A stretch of DNA of 64,000 nucleotides from assembly GCF_048323675.1 (NCBI RefSeq), contig NZ_JBLWFK010000006.1, positions 186,001 through 250,000 of the forward strand. The letters run 5' to 3'. A model generated the notes under the pieces. That model was not told the DNA's origin, made no database searches, and saw only the letters and a list, made by a program, of their open reading frames with translations. Shown in pieces: positions 18,251 to 26,839 of this stretch (position 1 is the first letter of the stretch; each line of letters begins with the position of its first letter). The translations under genes were made by a program, and so were the position numbers. The stretch comes from Mangrovimicrobium sp048323675 (GTDB lineage: Bacteria; Pseudomonadota; Gammaproteobacteria; Pseudomonadales; Halieaceae).

Positions 18251-19594
18251 GTGGCTAAAGGCGTCTACAACGCCCCCTGGGAAAAAGCGTTCGACCGCAT
18301 CCTGACCCCGCTGGAGGAGTTCATCCACCGCCAGACCACCAGCGGCGTGCTGCTGATGATCTGTGCGGTGGTCGCCCTGGTGATCGCCAACAGCCCCCTG
18401 CACGAGGGCTACCAGCACTTCCTGCACGAGGAAATCGCGATCCGCTTCGGACAGTACGAGTTCGCCCTGTCCATCCACCACTGGATCAACGAGGCCCTGA
18501 TGGCCATGTTCTTCTTCGTGATGGGCCTGGAACTCAAGCGCGAACTGCTGGCGGGGGAACTCGCCTCGCTCAACCAGGCCCTGCTGCCGATCTTCGCCGC
18601 CGTCGGCGGCATGCTGGTCCCGGCGCTCGGCTACTACGCCTTCAACCCGACGGGCCCCGAGGCCAAGGGCTGGGGCGTCCCCATGGCGACGGACATCGCC
18701 TTCGCCATCGGCGCGCTGAGCCTGCTGGGATCGCGGATTCCCAAGAGCCTGATCACCTTCCTGATCGCCCTGGCCATCGTCGACGACCTCGGCGCGGTGG
18801 CGGTAATCGCCCTGTTCTACACCGCGCAGCTGGACCTGGTGGCGTTGCTCTACGCAGTCCTGCTCACCGGCGTCCTGGTGGCGCTCAACCTCGGCGGCGT
18901 GCGCCGGCCATCGCCCTACGCGCTGGTCGGCGCCATGCTCTGGACGGCCATGCTCGCCAGCGGCATCCACGCCACCATCGCCGGTATCGTGGTGGCCTTC
19001 GTGATACCCATCCGGCCCAAGTTCCATCCCGCCACCTTTATCGAAAAGGTCCAGGACAGCACCCGGGAGATGCAGAAATCGATCGCCTCGAGCCCGGACA
19101 TCATCCACAACCACCGCCTGCGCGCCCTGGTCATGACCCTCGGCAACGGCGCCCGCCTCTCCCAGGCGCCGGCCCAGCGGATGGAACACTTCCTGCACCT
19201 GCCGGTGGCCTACCTGGTGATCCCGATCTTCGCCCTCGCCAACGCCGGCATCCCGGTGAACCTCGGCGAGATCGGCAGTGTGCTCACCAACCAGGTCACC
19301 CTCGGCGTGGTCTGCGGCCTGCTGCTGGGTAAGCCCCTGGGCATCGCCGCGTTTACCTGGCTGGCGTTGAAACTGGGGGTCGCCCGCCTGCCGGCGGACC
19401 TCAGTATGAGCCACGTGATCGGCGTGGGGCTGCTCGGCGGCATCGGCTTCACCATGTCCATCTTTATTGCCGATCTCGGCTTCGCCGGCCGGCCCGAGCT
19501 GTTGCTGGCCGCGAAAACCGGCATTCTGCTGGCCTCGGCGGTTGCCGGTGTCAGCGGCGTCGTCTGGTTACTGACGCGCACCCCCAGGCCCTGA
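18251..19594 (+). CDS. nhaA: Na+/H+ antiporter NhaA
   Basis: 447-residue inner-membrane antiporter that exports Na+ (or Li+) in exchange for protons. It has about 11-12 hydrophobic helices. The ion-binding aspartates are all present: D148 in ATDIAFAIG and D178-D179 in AIVDDLGAVAVIA, matching E. coli D133, D163 and D164. GTG at 18251 is chosen since AAGGAG lies 7 bp before it and the preceding 30 in-frame residues still overlap the PyrD-PyrK gene. A 25-bp gap suggests co-transcription with that gene. Confidence 0.95.
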   Translation: MAKGVYNAPWEKAFDRILTPLEEFIHRQTTSGVLLMICAVVALVIANSPLHEGYQHFLHEEIAIRFGQYEFALSIHHWINEALMAMFFFVMGLELKRELLAGELASLNQALLPIFAAVGGMLVPALGYYAFNPTGPEAKGWGVPMATDIAFAIGALSLLGSRIPKSLITFLIALAIVDDLGAVAVIALFYTAQLDLVALLYAVLLTGVLVALNLGGVRRPSPYALVGAMLWTAMLASGIHATIAGIVVAFVIPIRPKFHPATFIEKVQDSTREMQKSIASSPDIIHNHRLRALVMTLGNGARLSQAPAQRMEHFLHLPVAYLVIPIFALANAGIPVNLGEIGSVLTNQVTLGVVCGLLLGKPLGIAAFTWLALKLGVARLPADLSMSHVIGVGLLGGIGFTMSIFIADLGFAGRPELLLAAKTGILLASAVAGVSGVVWLLTRTPRP

Positions 19595-19739
19595 AGCGGC
19601 CGGCCTTCGCTGGTTTATCGCCGGTCGGGTTTAACAGGCCGGGAAAAACTCGTTTCTCACCGCAGCTTGACTATAGTTGGTATGTCGCCGGCCACCCGCG
19701 CGCCGGCGGCTCGACTTTTACCCGCAAGGAGATACCAAC

Positions 19740-20231
19740 ATGGGCCTGTTTGATTTCATCAGGAACGCCGGCGTAGACGAAGACCTGGAAAAAGCCGTGG
19801 AAATAACCCCGGAACGCCTCAACCAGCTGCGCCAGGAATCCATCAGCAAGAAAATCGCCCAGCTCGACATCGACGGCGAACAGGTCAGCGTCGCCGTCGA
19901 CGGCGAGGTCGCCACCCTGACCGGCAGCGCTCCCAGCCAGGAAGCGCTGGAGAAAATGGTGCTCTGCGCCGGCAACCAGCACGGCATCGCCAGCGTGGAC
20001 TGCCAGCTCAGCGTGGATGCGCCCGCGGTAGCCGCCGAGGCAGCCAGCCCCGCCGCCAGTACGGAGGCCCGGTTCTACACCGTGCAGTCCGGGGACACCC
20101 TGGGCAAGATCGCCCAGCAGTTCTACGGCAGCGCCAGCAAGTACCCGCTGATTTTCGAGGCGAATACCCCGATGTTGAAGGACCCCGACCACATCTACCC
20201 GGGCCAGAGCCTGCGGATTCCGCCGGCCTGA
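19740..20231 (+). CDS. BON + LysM protein, Kbp/YgaU-like
   Basis: 163 residues: an amphipathic N-terminus (MGLFDFIRNAG), a BON domain (about 25-95) and a C-terminal LysM domain (about 112-161, beginning FYTVQSGDTLGKIA and ending IYPGQSLRIP). This is the architecture and length of E. coli Kbp, a cytoplasmic K+-binding protein. There is no signal peptide, which fits a cytosolic role. An Ala/Ser/Pro linker separates the two domains. Start at ATG 19740 is supported by AAGGAG. Proximity to nhaA is compatible with cation homeostasis. Confidence 0.88.
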   Translation: MGLFDFIRNAGVDEDLEKAVEITPERLNQLRQESISKKIAQLDIDGEQVSVAVDGEVATLTGSAPSQEALEKMVLCAGNQHGIASVDCQLSVDAPAVAAEAASPAASTEARFYTVQSGDTLGKIAQQFYGSASKYPLIFEANTPMLKDPDHIYPGQSLRIPPA

Positions 20232-20273
20232 TCACCAATACCCGCCTGCGCGGGGTGGTCGGAACCATTCAAC

Positions 20274-20309
20274 GGTTAAAACCTGCCACGTTAGTGGCGG
20301 GCTTTAACC
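20274..20309. repeat. Long imperfect palindrome (16-bp stem)
   Basis: The GGTTAAA and TTTAACC arms enclose CCTGCCAC / GTGGCGGG around a GTTA loop, giving a 16-bp stem with one mismatch and one G-U pair, 42 bp after the Kbp-like gene. The AAA/TTT flanks could let it act as a terminator, but the arm sequence also resembles a small REP-like element. Confidence 0.5.
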
Positions 20310-20524
20310 CCTGCAATCAAGGAAAACACGGATCATGTGGCCAAATGACGTGCATGGCCAGTATGGCTACAACCGCAGCGTGTCAGACGCGCCAGCAAAC
20401 TGTCCCCTGGTAATTCGATAGTCGCAAGCACACCCCACAGGACGGCGTTATTGGGCGTAATCGCTTCTTCCGCGACATTCAGGTTTCATATCAGCGTACG
20501 AATCAACTGCGGAGGTGTGCCGAC

Positions 20525-20764
20525 ATGCCTCGTACCCCAAAATTTTTTCGCCGGATTGACGAAGTCATTCTCGCGGCCATTTTCCTCTGCCTCTGCACCA
20601 TCCTGACGGCGGTGGAAGTTTATTATGTAGACGCGAACCCTGAACCGTCGCTGAGCTTTGACCAGTGCGCCAATTGTGGACAATCGGGAAACCGGATGCC
20701 CCAGCACTCGAGATCGCTTCGGGTGCATACGATCGAGGGCCCGCGAATGGTGACCTTGTGGTAG
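20525..20764 (+). CDS. Putative small membrane protein (hypothetical)
   Basis: 79 residues preceded by GGAGG nine bases upstream. It has a basic N-terminus, one hydrophobic helix (about 14-30, ILAAIFLCLCTILTAV) and a tail containing CANCG. No family is recognised. The rest of the 820-bp stretch 20232-21053 holds only the palindrome at 20274 and no other convincing gene. It may be a spurious ORF. Confidence 0.35.
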   Translation: MPRTPKFFRRIDEVILAAIFLCLCTILTAVEVYYVDANPEPSLSFDQCANCGQSGNRMPQHSRSLRVHTIEGPRMVTLW

Positions 20765-21053
20765 CTGCCCGGCGCGCGACGAGAACGGCCGGACCAGGAC
20801 TCCACCAGTCATCCTGTTCCGGTAGCTGCGAGCGTCCTGGATAGCGCGATACCTACGCGAAGCTACAGTTCAATTTGATGGGGATGCTCTCCCCGCTCAT
20901 ACGCTGCATTGCGCGAGAAGCAAGGCTACCTCTGTTTCCACAGGCCTCCTGCGACTAGAATGTCAGGCTGTGGACTGACCTCCACCGGGCAATTCCGCGC
21001 CGATGAGGCGGTTGCCCGACTGCCAGCATAAACAATAAGACGGAGTAGCAGCC

Positions 21054-21641
21054 ATGCCGCAAGCCGATCCTCCCGCGCGCCTGCCACAGATACAGCCAGA
21101 CGAATTCACCGATGAAACCCGCGCGTTCTTCGGCCAATGGAGCAACGACTTTTTCCGCGATGTGGACAAAAATCCGGTGTTGCTCACCTTCGCCCACCAC
21201 CCCGCGCTGGCCAACGCCTTCTCGCCGCTGAACGTGCATGTCCTGACGGAGAATACACTGCCGGTAAGACAGCGCCAGATCGCCATCATGCGCACCGCGT
21301 GGATCTGCCAGTGCACCTATATGTGGTCGAGCCACCTCAACACCAGCCAGCGCTGCGGCCTGCCCACGGAGATTTTCGATCCGATCAAGCGCGGCGCGGA
21401 CGACCCCTACTTCAGCGAGTTCGAACGCACCGTGATCCGGGCGGCCGAAGAACTGGTACAGGAAAGGAACATCAGCGAAGGCAACTGGGAACTGCTCGCC
21501 AGCCAGTGGAGCAAGCAGCAACTACTGGATTTCATGTTTACCGTCGGTTGCTACGCAATGGTGGCAGGTGTGATGAACAGCGCGGGCGTCGAACGCAACC
21601 CGGATTTGCTCGCGCTGGCCGAGGAATTCGGACAACCCTGA
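21054..21641 (+). CDS. Carboxymuconolactone decarboxylase (CMD)/AhpD-like family protein
   Basis: 195-residue helical protein of the CMD family. The central motif is WICQCTYMWSSH, giving C85-x-C87 followed by H94, where peroxidase-type AhpD has CxxC. This spacing matches decarboxylase-like and uncharacterised members rather than the thiol peroxidases. Regions around PVRQRQIAIMRTAW and MFTVGCYAMVAGVMNS are typical. It is a single gene convergent with a small membrane protein gene. Substrate unknown. Confidence 0.82.
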   Translation: MPQADPPARLPQIQPDEFTDETRAFFGQWSNDFFRDVDKNPVLLTFAHHPALANAFSPLNVHVLTENTLPVRQRQIAIMRTAWICQCTYMWSSHLNTSQRCGLPTEIFDPIKRGADDPYFSEFERTVIRAAEELVQERNISEGNWELLASQWSKQQLLDFMFTVGCYAMVAGVMNSAGVERNPDLLALAEEFGQP

Positions 21642-21655
21642 CCGGGGCCCCTGTA

Positions 21656-22141
21656 CTACGCTGTTTTCTCCAGGTCGCGCAATCGCAGCAGTTCCGTTGC
21701 GCCAATCAGGGGCACCAGGACCAGTAACATCATCAGGGTGGGGGCGATCATCTGGATCGCGGACAGCTGGGAAAACTCCTCGTAGACCTGCGCTACGGAG
21801 CGATCGTGAAACCAGCCGACGATGATTTCCTCCAGTATCTTGAACACGATCAATAGCAGCAACATGGCCAGGCTCTTCCACGCGATACGCCAGGCTATCG
21901 GGTGTGCGTCACCCCGCCGGCCGATCGACAGGGCCTCGCCGATCAGGATGAACTTGCCCATCACCAGGGCCTTCACCAGGGCCAGGCCCACGGAAATCTC
22001 CTCTATCCCGGCGCTCCCCTGCTGCGACACACCGTACAACATGACCACGAAAAAACACACAAACAGGTACGCGCTGATAATGGCGAAGCGGTACAGTTCT
22101 TCTTTCAGGCGAGATGAAACCGATTTTCCCGTACTTCCCAT
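21656..22141 (-). CDS. Conserved membrane protein, four predicted helices
   Basis: 161 residues from ATG 22141, which has GGAG upstream. A short basic/serine N-terminus leads into four hydrophobic segments (about residues 18-38, 50-70, 85-110 and 130-150). A conserved-looking acidic/aromatic loop, EEIIVGWFHDRS, lies between helices 3 and 4. I recognise no named family. The longer reading from 22309 would run into the divergent gene's leader and lacks a ribosome site. Confidence 0.7.
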   Translation of the reverse strand: MGSTGKSVSSRLKEELYRFAIISAYLFVCFFVVMLYGVSQQGSAGIEEISVGLALVKALVMGKFILIGEALSIGRRGDAHPIAWRIAWKSLAMLLLLIVFKILEEIIVGWFHDRSVAQVYEEFSQLSAIQMIAPTLMMLLVLVPLIGATELLRLRDLEKTA

Positions 22142-22445
22142 TATGTCGCTCCACAGTTTTCCAGGTGGAAAATGCTGAATCAGTGCCTGCCAGCCCTGCT
22201 GCCTGCGAGGTCGACGAAGAATCCGCTCCCAGGGCACTGAGGCCTTAAAGCCAGAAGTATAATTCGCCGCGTGCGGACCTGCGCAGGGTTTCGGATTGAT
22301 CTTGATCAACGAAGCACCAGATTATCGCACCCCGGATCACTTTATTCCCCGGGCTGTCGTACAAGAGTCTGGCGGGAGAGCGCCGTTACTGGTAAATAAA
22401 ACAACTGGCGGTACGATTGATCGACCTATCCTGGAGCTGCTTCCA

Positions 22446-23273
22446 ATGATGAAACCTCTGATGCTATTCACCGCAGTCACCCTGATCGCCAGCAATGCAT
22501 CTTTTGCAGAGGATTCCCCCCCCGCCAGTCACGACCTGGCGGCCCGGCACACCTTCCTGCTCGGTGCAGCACACCAGGAGGCGAATGCCGATATCAGGGC
22601 CAGTGTGGCCCATTTACCGGAGCACACCGTCAACCTGGACGACCTCGGTGTCGACGAAAGTTATTACTCCTGGTACGCGGAGTACCGCTATAACTTTGCC
22701 AGGCACTGGGGCCTGGTTATCGCCGCGGATGCCTTCAATGGCGACGGCAATGTAAGGAGCGACTCGGAATTCAACTACGGGGGATCGATTATCCCGGTGG
22801 ACGCAGCGCTGAAAACCGACTTCAGCGTGAACACCCTGTTTGTCGATCTCATGTATACCGTCTACAACTCCGCGGCCACCGAAGTCTCGCTCGGGGCGGG
22901 GATACACATGCTCGATTTCGAGACCAGCCTGCGCGCCCGGATCGAAACAGACAACAACCAGTTCGACAGCAAAAAGGCCAACGAGGACCTGCTGGCGCCG
23001 CTACCCAATATTCGCGGGCAGTGGATCCAGCGCCTCGGGGACAAATGGACCTTTTTCGTGACTGCCGGCTGGATGAGCGCCAATGTCGACGAATGGGACG
23101 GCAGTTTTGTCTATGCCCACCCGCGGGTGCACTACCGCTTCAGCAAGCATTTCGGCGCGGCGCTCGGCTACCAGTTTACCGATGTCGATGTCACCCACGA
23201 GGGCAAGCGGGTAGAGACCGAGTTCGACGTCGAACTCAAGGGACCGACGCTCACCCTGAGCTACCAGCTGTAG
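22446..23273 (+). CDS. Outer-membrane beta-barrel protein
   Basis: 275 residues with a clear signal peptide (MMKPLMLFTAVTLIA... cleaved after SFA, about residue 20). The mature part is rich in alternating aromatic/polar strands (YYSWYAEYRYNFARHWG, VHYRFSKHFGAALGYQF) and ends in SYQL, with the leucine terminus typical of barrels. It resembles small OmpW/OmpA-barrel-like proteins of roughly 8-12 strands. No ligand can be assigned. A perfect 8-bp hairpin follows at 23294. Confidence 0.75.
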   Translation: MMKPLMLFTAVTLIASNASFAEDSPPASHDLAARHTFLLGAAHQEANADIRASVAHLPEHTVNLDDLGVDESYYSWYAEYRYNFARHWGLVIAADAFNGDGNVRSDSEFNYGGSIIPVDAALKTDFSVNTLFVDLMYTVYNSAATEVSLGAGIHMLDFETSLRARIETDNNQFDSKKANEDLLAPLPNIRGQWIQRLGDKWTFFVTAGWMSANVDEWDGSFVYAHPRVHYRFSKHFGAALGYQFTDVDVTHEGKRVETEFDVELKGPTLTLSYQL

Positions 23274-23293
23274 CCTGACAGCAAGCTCTCCCC

Positions 23294-23318
23294 GGGGCCA
23301 CCACGAACCAGTGGCCCC
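23294..23318 (+). terminator. Hairpin after the outer-membrane protein gene
   Basis: Perfect 8-bp stem GGGGCCAC / GTGGCCCC with a 9-nt loop 20 bp after the stop; no T-run. The remaining bases up to 23603 (about 285 bp) show no gene or other feature that I can see. Confidence 0.45.
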
Positions 23319-23603
23319 CGGCGGCGGGGCAGCCTTGATTACCCTGATCGTGCACAACTCAACCGGCCTTCAGATCCTTCAAACGCCATAACAATTGACC
23401 TCTTCACGGTGCAACAACAATGGAGAAAGATGCTATTGAGGGTTCCACAGCGGGGTCAAAGGCCCACCGGGGGACAATTTGAAGGAAATTGAAAAACAGC
23501 AAATCCCGGGAGCCGCAGGAGAAGTCGCAGCGTTCTCGCGAGATTGTGCTATCAGTTAAAGTGAACCTGAGACCTTCGAATGCACGATTCAGGAGAACGC
23601 CTA

Positions 23604-23933
23604 ATGCCTCGGGAAATTTTCATCGCCTTGACCAACGCGGTACCCGGGAAGGATGAGGCCTTTAACCAGTGGTACGACAACTGCCATCTTGCAGATGTCC
23701 TGGACTGTCCGGGTATCGTTTCAGTGCAGCGCTTCGATGTCAGGGATTTCCGCGGAAATCGCGCAAAACACCAGTACGCAGCGGTATACGAGGTGGACCA
23801 CCCCGATCCAGTGGCTGCCGTGGAGGAGGTATTCCGCCGCTTCAGTGAAGGCGAGATGACGCAGACCGACGCGATGGCCGATGACTTTGTCGCCCTGCTC
23901 TGCACACCACGGGATGGAGCAATCTGCCGGTAG
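23604..23933 (+). CDS. Small EthD-like dimeric alpha/beta-barrel protein
   Basis: 109 residues with the ferredoxin-like alpha/beta-barrel pattern of EthD and related proteins. An initial strand REIFIALTNAV is followed by the conserved helix EAFNQWYDNCHLADVL, a strand SVQRFDV and a second half ending in ADDFVALL. The W-Y-x-x-x-H core matches EthD-type sequences. Start at ATG 23604 has AGGAGA 7 bp upstream. Role unknown; relatives act in ether or polyketide degradation or are uncharacterised. Confidence 0.7.
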   Translation: MPREIFIALTNAVPGKDEAFNQWYDNCHLADVLDCPGIVSVQRFDVRDFRGNRAKHQYAAVYEVDHPDPVAAVEEVFRRFSEGEMTQTDAMADDFVALLCTPRDGAICR

Positions 23934-24040
23934 GGAGCCACTCCCTGGAGAAAGCAGGGCTTCGGCGCTGGCGCACCTCGTTGCAGCAAGCTCGCGCTTG
24001 CTGTCGAACGGCCAGTTCTCAACCGGGGGCCGGCCCAAAC

Positions 24041-24070
24041 AAAAAACCCCCGCCTGGCGGCGAGGGTTTT
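24041..24070 (-). terminator. Rho-independent terminator of the tRNA-Val gene
   Basis: Read on the minus strand, AAAACCCTCGCC-gcca-GGCGGGGG forms a stable stem followed by TTTTTTG. It lies directly downstream of the tRNA 3' end. Confidence 0.8.
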
Positions 24071-24075
24071 GTGTT

Positions 24076-24152
<77 letters not shown>

Positions 24153-24217
24153 GTAATGAGGCCGGCGATTATATAGACGACCGCGGCAATGCTCAACACC
24201 TTCTGGAGAGAAATTCC

Positions 24218-25111
24218 TTGGTCGATCGGCAGGACTGGCAGGCGCTCGCATCGGCGGTATCCGCGGCAACCGGGCGCCGGTTCCGGGCTGAGGATGCCCG
24301 CGCCGTCGGCGGCGGCTGTATCAGCAGCGCATACCGCGTGGAGGGCGACGGGGCATGCTACTTCGTCAAGACCGGCCCGCTGGCGCGGCGCGGGATGTTC
24401 GAGGCTGAACTGGAGGGGCTGGAGGCCATCCGCGCCAGCCGGACCCTGGCGGTACCCCGCCCCCTCATGGCTGGCGCCAGCGGCGATACCGCCTGGCTGG
24501 TGCTGGAATTCCTCGTACTGGGAGGATCCGCCGGCACTGCCGGCGCGCAGTTGGGAGAGGGGCTGGCAGCGCTGCATGCGCAGGCCGGGGAGTCCTTCGG
24601 CTGGGCGCGGGACAATTTCATCGGCGCCACACCCCAGCCCAACCAGGCTTCAGACAACTGGGTCGCATTCCTCGGAGAGCAGCGGCTCGGCTTCCAGCTC
24701 GACCTGGCCGCCCGCAACGCTGCTCCCGCCCGGTTGGAAACGCAGGGGCGCCTGCTGATCGAAGCACTCCCGGCCTTCTTCACCGACTACCAGCCCCACC
24801 CCGCCCTGCTCCACGGTGACCTGTGGGGTGGCAACTGGGGTGTGCTGGCATCGGGAGAGCCCGTGGTCTTCGATCCGGCGGTCTATCGCGGCGACCGCGA
24901 AGCGGATATCGCCATGACCGAACTGTTCGGCGGCTTCGGCGCGGACTTCCACATCGCCTATCGTCACCACCTGCCGCTGGATGCCGGCTACAGCACGCGC
25001 CGGGACCTCTACAACCTCTACCACCTGCTCAATCACTTCAACCTGTTCGGTGGCGGCTACGCCCGGCAGGCACTGGCGGTAACAGAACGCCTGCTGGCCG
25101 AACTGGGCTAG
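24218..25111 (+). CDS. Fructosamine/ketosamine-3-kinase family protein
   Basis: 297-residue protein with a kinase-like (APH) fold. The N-terminal GGGCISSAYRV stands for the glycine loop, YFVKTG supplies the ATP-binding lysine, LLHGDLWGGNWG is the catalytic loop and VFDPAVYRGDREADIAM the metal-binding DPA motif. These are hallmarks of the fructosamine-3-kinase family (E. coli YniA), which phosphorylates protein-bound ketoamines to repair glycation. TTG start at 24218 has GGAG 8 bp upstream. It is convergent with the minus-strand glycan operon. Confidence 0.9.
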   Translation: MVDRQDWQALASAVSAATGRRFRAEDARAVGGGCISSAYRVEGDGACYFVKTGPLARRGMFEAELEGLEAIRASRTLAVPRPLMAGASGDTAWLVLEFLVLGGSAGTAGAQLGEGLAALHAQAGESFGWARDNFIGATPQPNQASDNWVAFLGEQRLGFQLDLAARNAAPARLETQGRLLIEALPAFFTDYQPHPALLHGDLWGGNWGVLASGEPVVFDPAVYRGDREADIAMTELFGGFGADFHIAYRHHLPLDAGYSTRRDLYNLYHLLNHFNLFGGGYARQALAVTERLLAELG

Positions 25112-25112
25112 C

Positions 25113-26837
25113 TCAGCGCAACATGCGGGTCGGGAAGCTGGCCAGGCATTCGGCCAGTACGGCATCCGCCTCCGCCGATTTTTGCTGGTGGCGCAGCAGG
25201 TTGATTTCCAGCTGGCAGGCAGTCTTTTGCCAGGGTTCCTGCTGCCTGGCCTTCTGCGCGTATTCCAGTGATTTGGCGGCGTCGTTCCTGCGGGCGTAGC
25301 CCATTGCCGCGCTCAGGTCCCGATCGGCCGATGGCGGCGAGGGCAGCAGGCGCGGCGGCAGCGATCGGTCAGACCTTACCAGCAGCCAGGATACGGCATC
25401 CTGGTACAGCAGCCGCCACTTGCCGCTGCCCACCAGTGCCTGCAACATGCCCTGCCCGTTGCGCTGGGTACTCGGCCAGAGGATAAAGTCCGCCCCGGTG
25501 GCTTCGATCGCCTGCATCCAGCCGGGACGGTTGTTGAGAATGCCCACGTACTGGAGATAGGTCTCCGCCGAGTACAGGGTATCCGCCCGGCCGTCGATGA
25601 ATACCTTGAGCTCGCCGTCGGTGCGCAGGTGCAGGTAGCCGCCCCAGTTGTACAGCGCGAACACATTGCCCTTGAAATGATTGGCCTGCATAAAGCTCAC
25701 GGTATCCGCCGGGTAGCTGTACTCCGCCGTCAGGTAATGGAAGGCCGGCGCCGCCTGCACCGGGTAGGGCAGGACGCGCCAGGCAGCGAACAGCAGCACC
25801 AGCACCGCCACGCCGAATGCCGCCGCCCGGTGGCGCAGCTGGTTACAGACCAGCGCGGCCAGCGGTGCCAGCATCACCGCCAGGGAAATCCCGAAAATGG
25901 GGATAAAACGCCGGCTGGTCAGCGCCATGGCCAGGGTCAGTGCGGTCAGTACCAGTCCTTCCCAGGGCACCCCGGTCCGCCGGCGCACCTGCGGCAACAG
26001 GTAAAACAGCGCCAGTGCCGGCGCCCACATGAAATAGAAGAATAGGGGCGCGCGAATCCCGCCCGGGCGGAAGGGCGAGTGCCACTCGCCCAGTTCCCGG
26101 AAGGGCGAGCTGCTGTCGAAGGCGTAGATCAGCGGGTAGAGGAAGGTTTTCAGCCCCGAGGGATTCAGCGAGGCCGCGGCCACGCAGATCAGGCAGGTAA
26201 GCACCGCGGAACGCAGGCGCGGCAGGCTGAAATCACGCCAGGGGAAGACCAGCACCGACAGCGCCATCAGCCCGAAGAAGAAGCCCCCGTGCAGGTTGAC
26301 CCATACCAGGAACAAAAGCGCGAGCACCCAGCGGCGCGGCTCCCGGCCCAACAGCAGGCACAACAGCAGGGCGTAACACAACAGGCTGTAGAGGTGCGGG
26401 CGCACGTCGATAAACGGGGCGCCCAGGGCCACAGCAATAGCCGCACAGAGTAGCGCGGCAAAGGGATTGCCGTTTTCACGCAACAGGGTCCACTGCAACA
26501 TGAGGTAGGTGGCGATCACCACCAGCCACTTCCAGTACACCAGCGCATCCATGCCGAACACGGCGGCCCAGCTGTGGAAAATGACATCGGAGAACCACTC
26601 GTGGTTCAGCCAGTCGTGGCCGTGTGCGGAATAGGACCAGTCGTCGACCATCCACGGTGTGCCGGTCTGGAACAGTTCGCGTCCTGCGGCGAGGTGCCAC
26701 CACAGGTCCGAGCCCATCATCTCTGTGTAGCCGAAGGACAGGTAGAGCACAACGCCGGCGACAAACAGCAGGATACGCAACCCGCTGATTGAGGTATCGG
26801 CAAACAGGCTCGCCGGGGACTTCTGGGGGTCAGGCAA
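25113..26837 (-). CDS. Polytopic membrane protein with C-terminal soluble helical domain
   Basis: 574 residues. About ten hydrophobic helices span residues 18-375. The first large loop carries DLWWHLAAGRELFQTG, the acidic-plus-aromatic loop 1 layout seen in GT-C-fold glycosyltransferases. A soluble tail from about 380 ends in a TPR-like helical stretch (YARRNDAAKSLEYAQKA). It is last in a four-gene minus-strand operon with a GT2, GtrA and a GT39-like gene. It is probably a GT-C-like glycan transferase, but I recognise no named family. TTG start; GAGGA lies upstream. Confidence 0.7.
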   Translation of the reverse strand: MPDPQKSPASLFADTSISGLRILLFVAGVVLYLSFGYTEMMGSDLWWHLAAGRELFQTGTPWMVDDWSYSAHGHDWLNHEWFSDVIFHSWAAVFGMDALVYWKWLVVIATYLMLQWTLLRENGNPFAALLCAAIAVALGAPFIDVRPHLYSLLCYALLLCLLLGREPRRWVLALLFLVWVNLHGGFFFGLMALSVLVFPWRDFSLPRLRSAVLTCLICVAAASLNPSGLKTFLYPLIYAFDSSSPFRELGEWHSPFRPGGIRAPLFFYFMWAPALALFYLLPQVRRRTGVPWEGLVLTALTLAMALTSRRFIPIFGISLAVMLAPLAALVCNQLRHRAAAFGVAVLVLLFAAWRVLPYPVQAAPAFHYLTAEYSYPADTVSFMQANHFKGNVFALYNWGGYLHLRTDGELKVFIDGRADTLYSAETYLQYVGILNNRPGWMQAIEATGADFILWPSTQRNGQGMLQALVGSGKWRLLYQDAVSWLLVRSDRSLPPRLLPSPPSADRDLSAAMGYARRNDAAKSLEYAQKARQQEPWQKTACQLEINLLRHQQKSAEADAVLAECLASFPTRMLR

Positions 26838-26839
26838 AA

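Noticed and set aside
20274..20309. Possible integron attC site
   Set aside because: GTTAAAA...TTTAAC arms are in the opposite order to the RYYYAAC...GTTRRRY ends of attC, and there is no integrase or cassette array.
22142..22309. N-terminal extension of the membrane protein at 21656
   Set aside because: The extra 56 residues lack a ribosome site, are not membrane-like and overlap the leader of the divergent gene; ATG 22141 has GGAG upstream.
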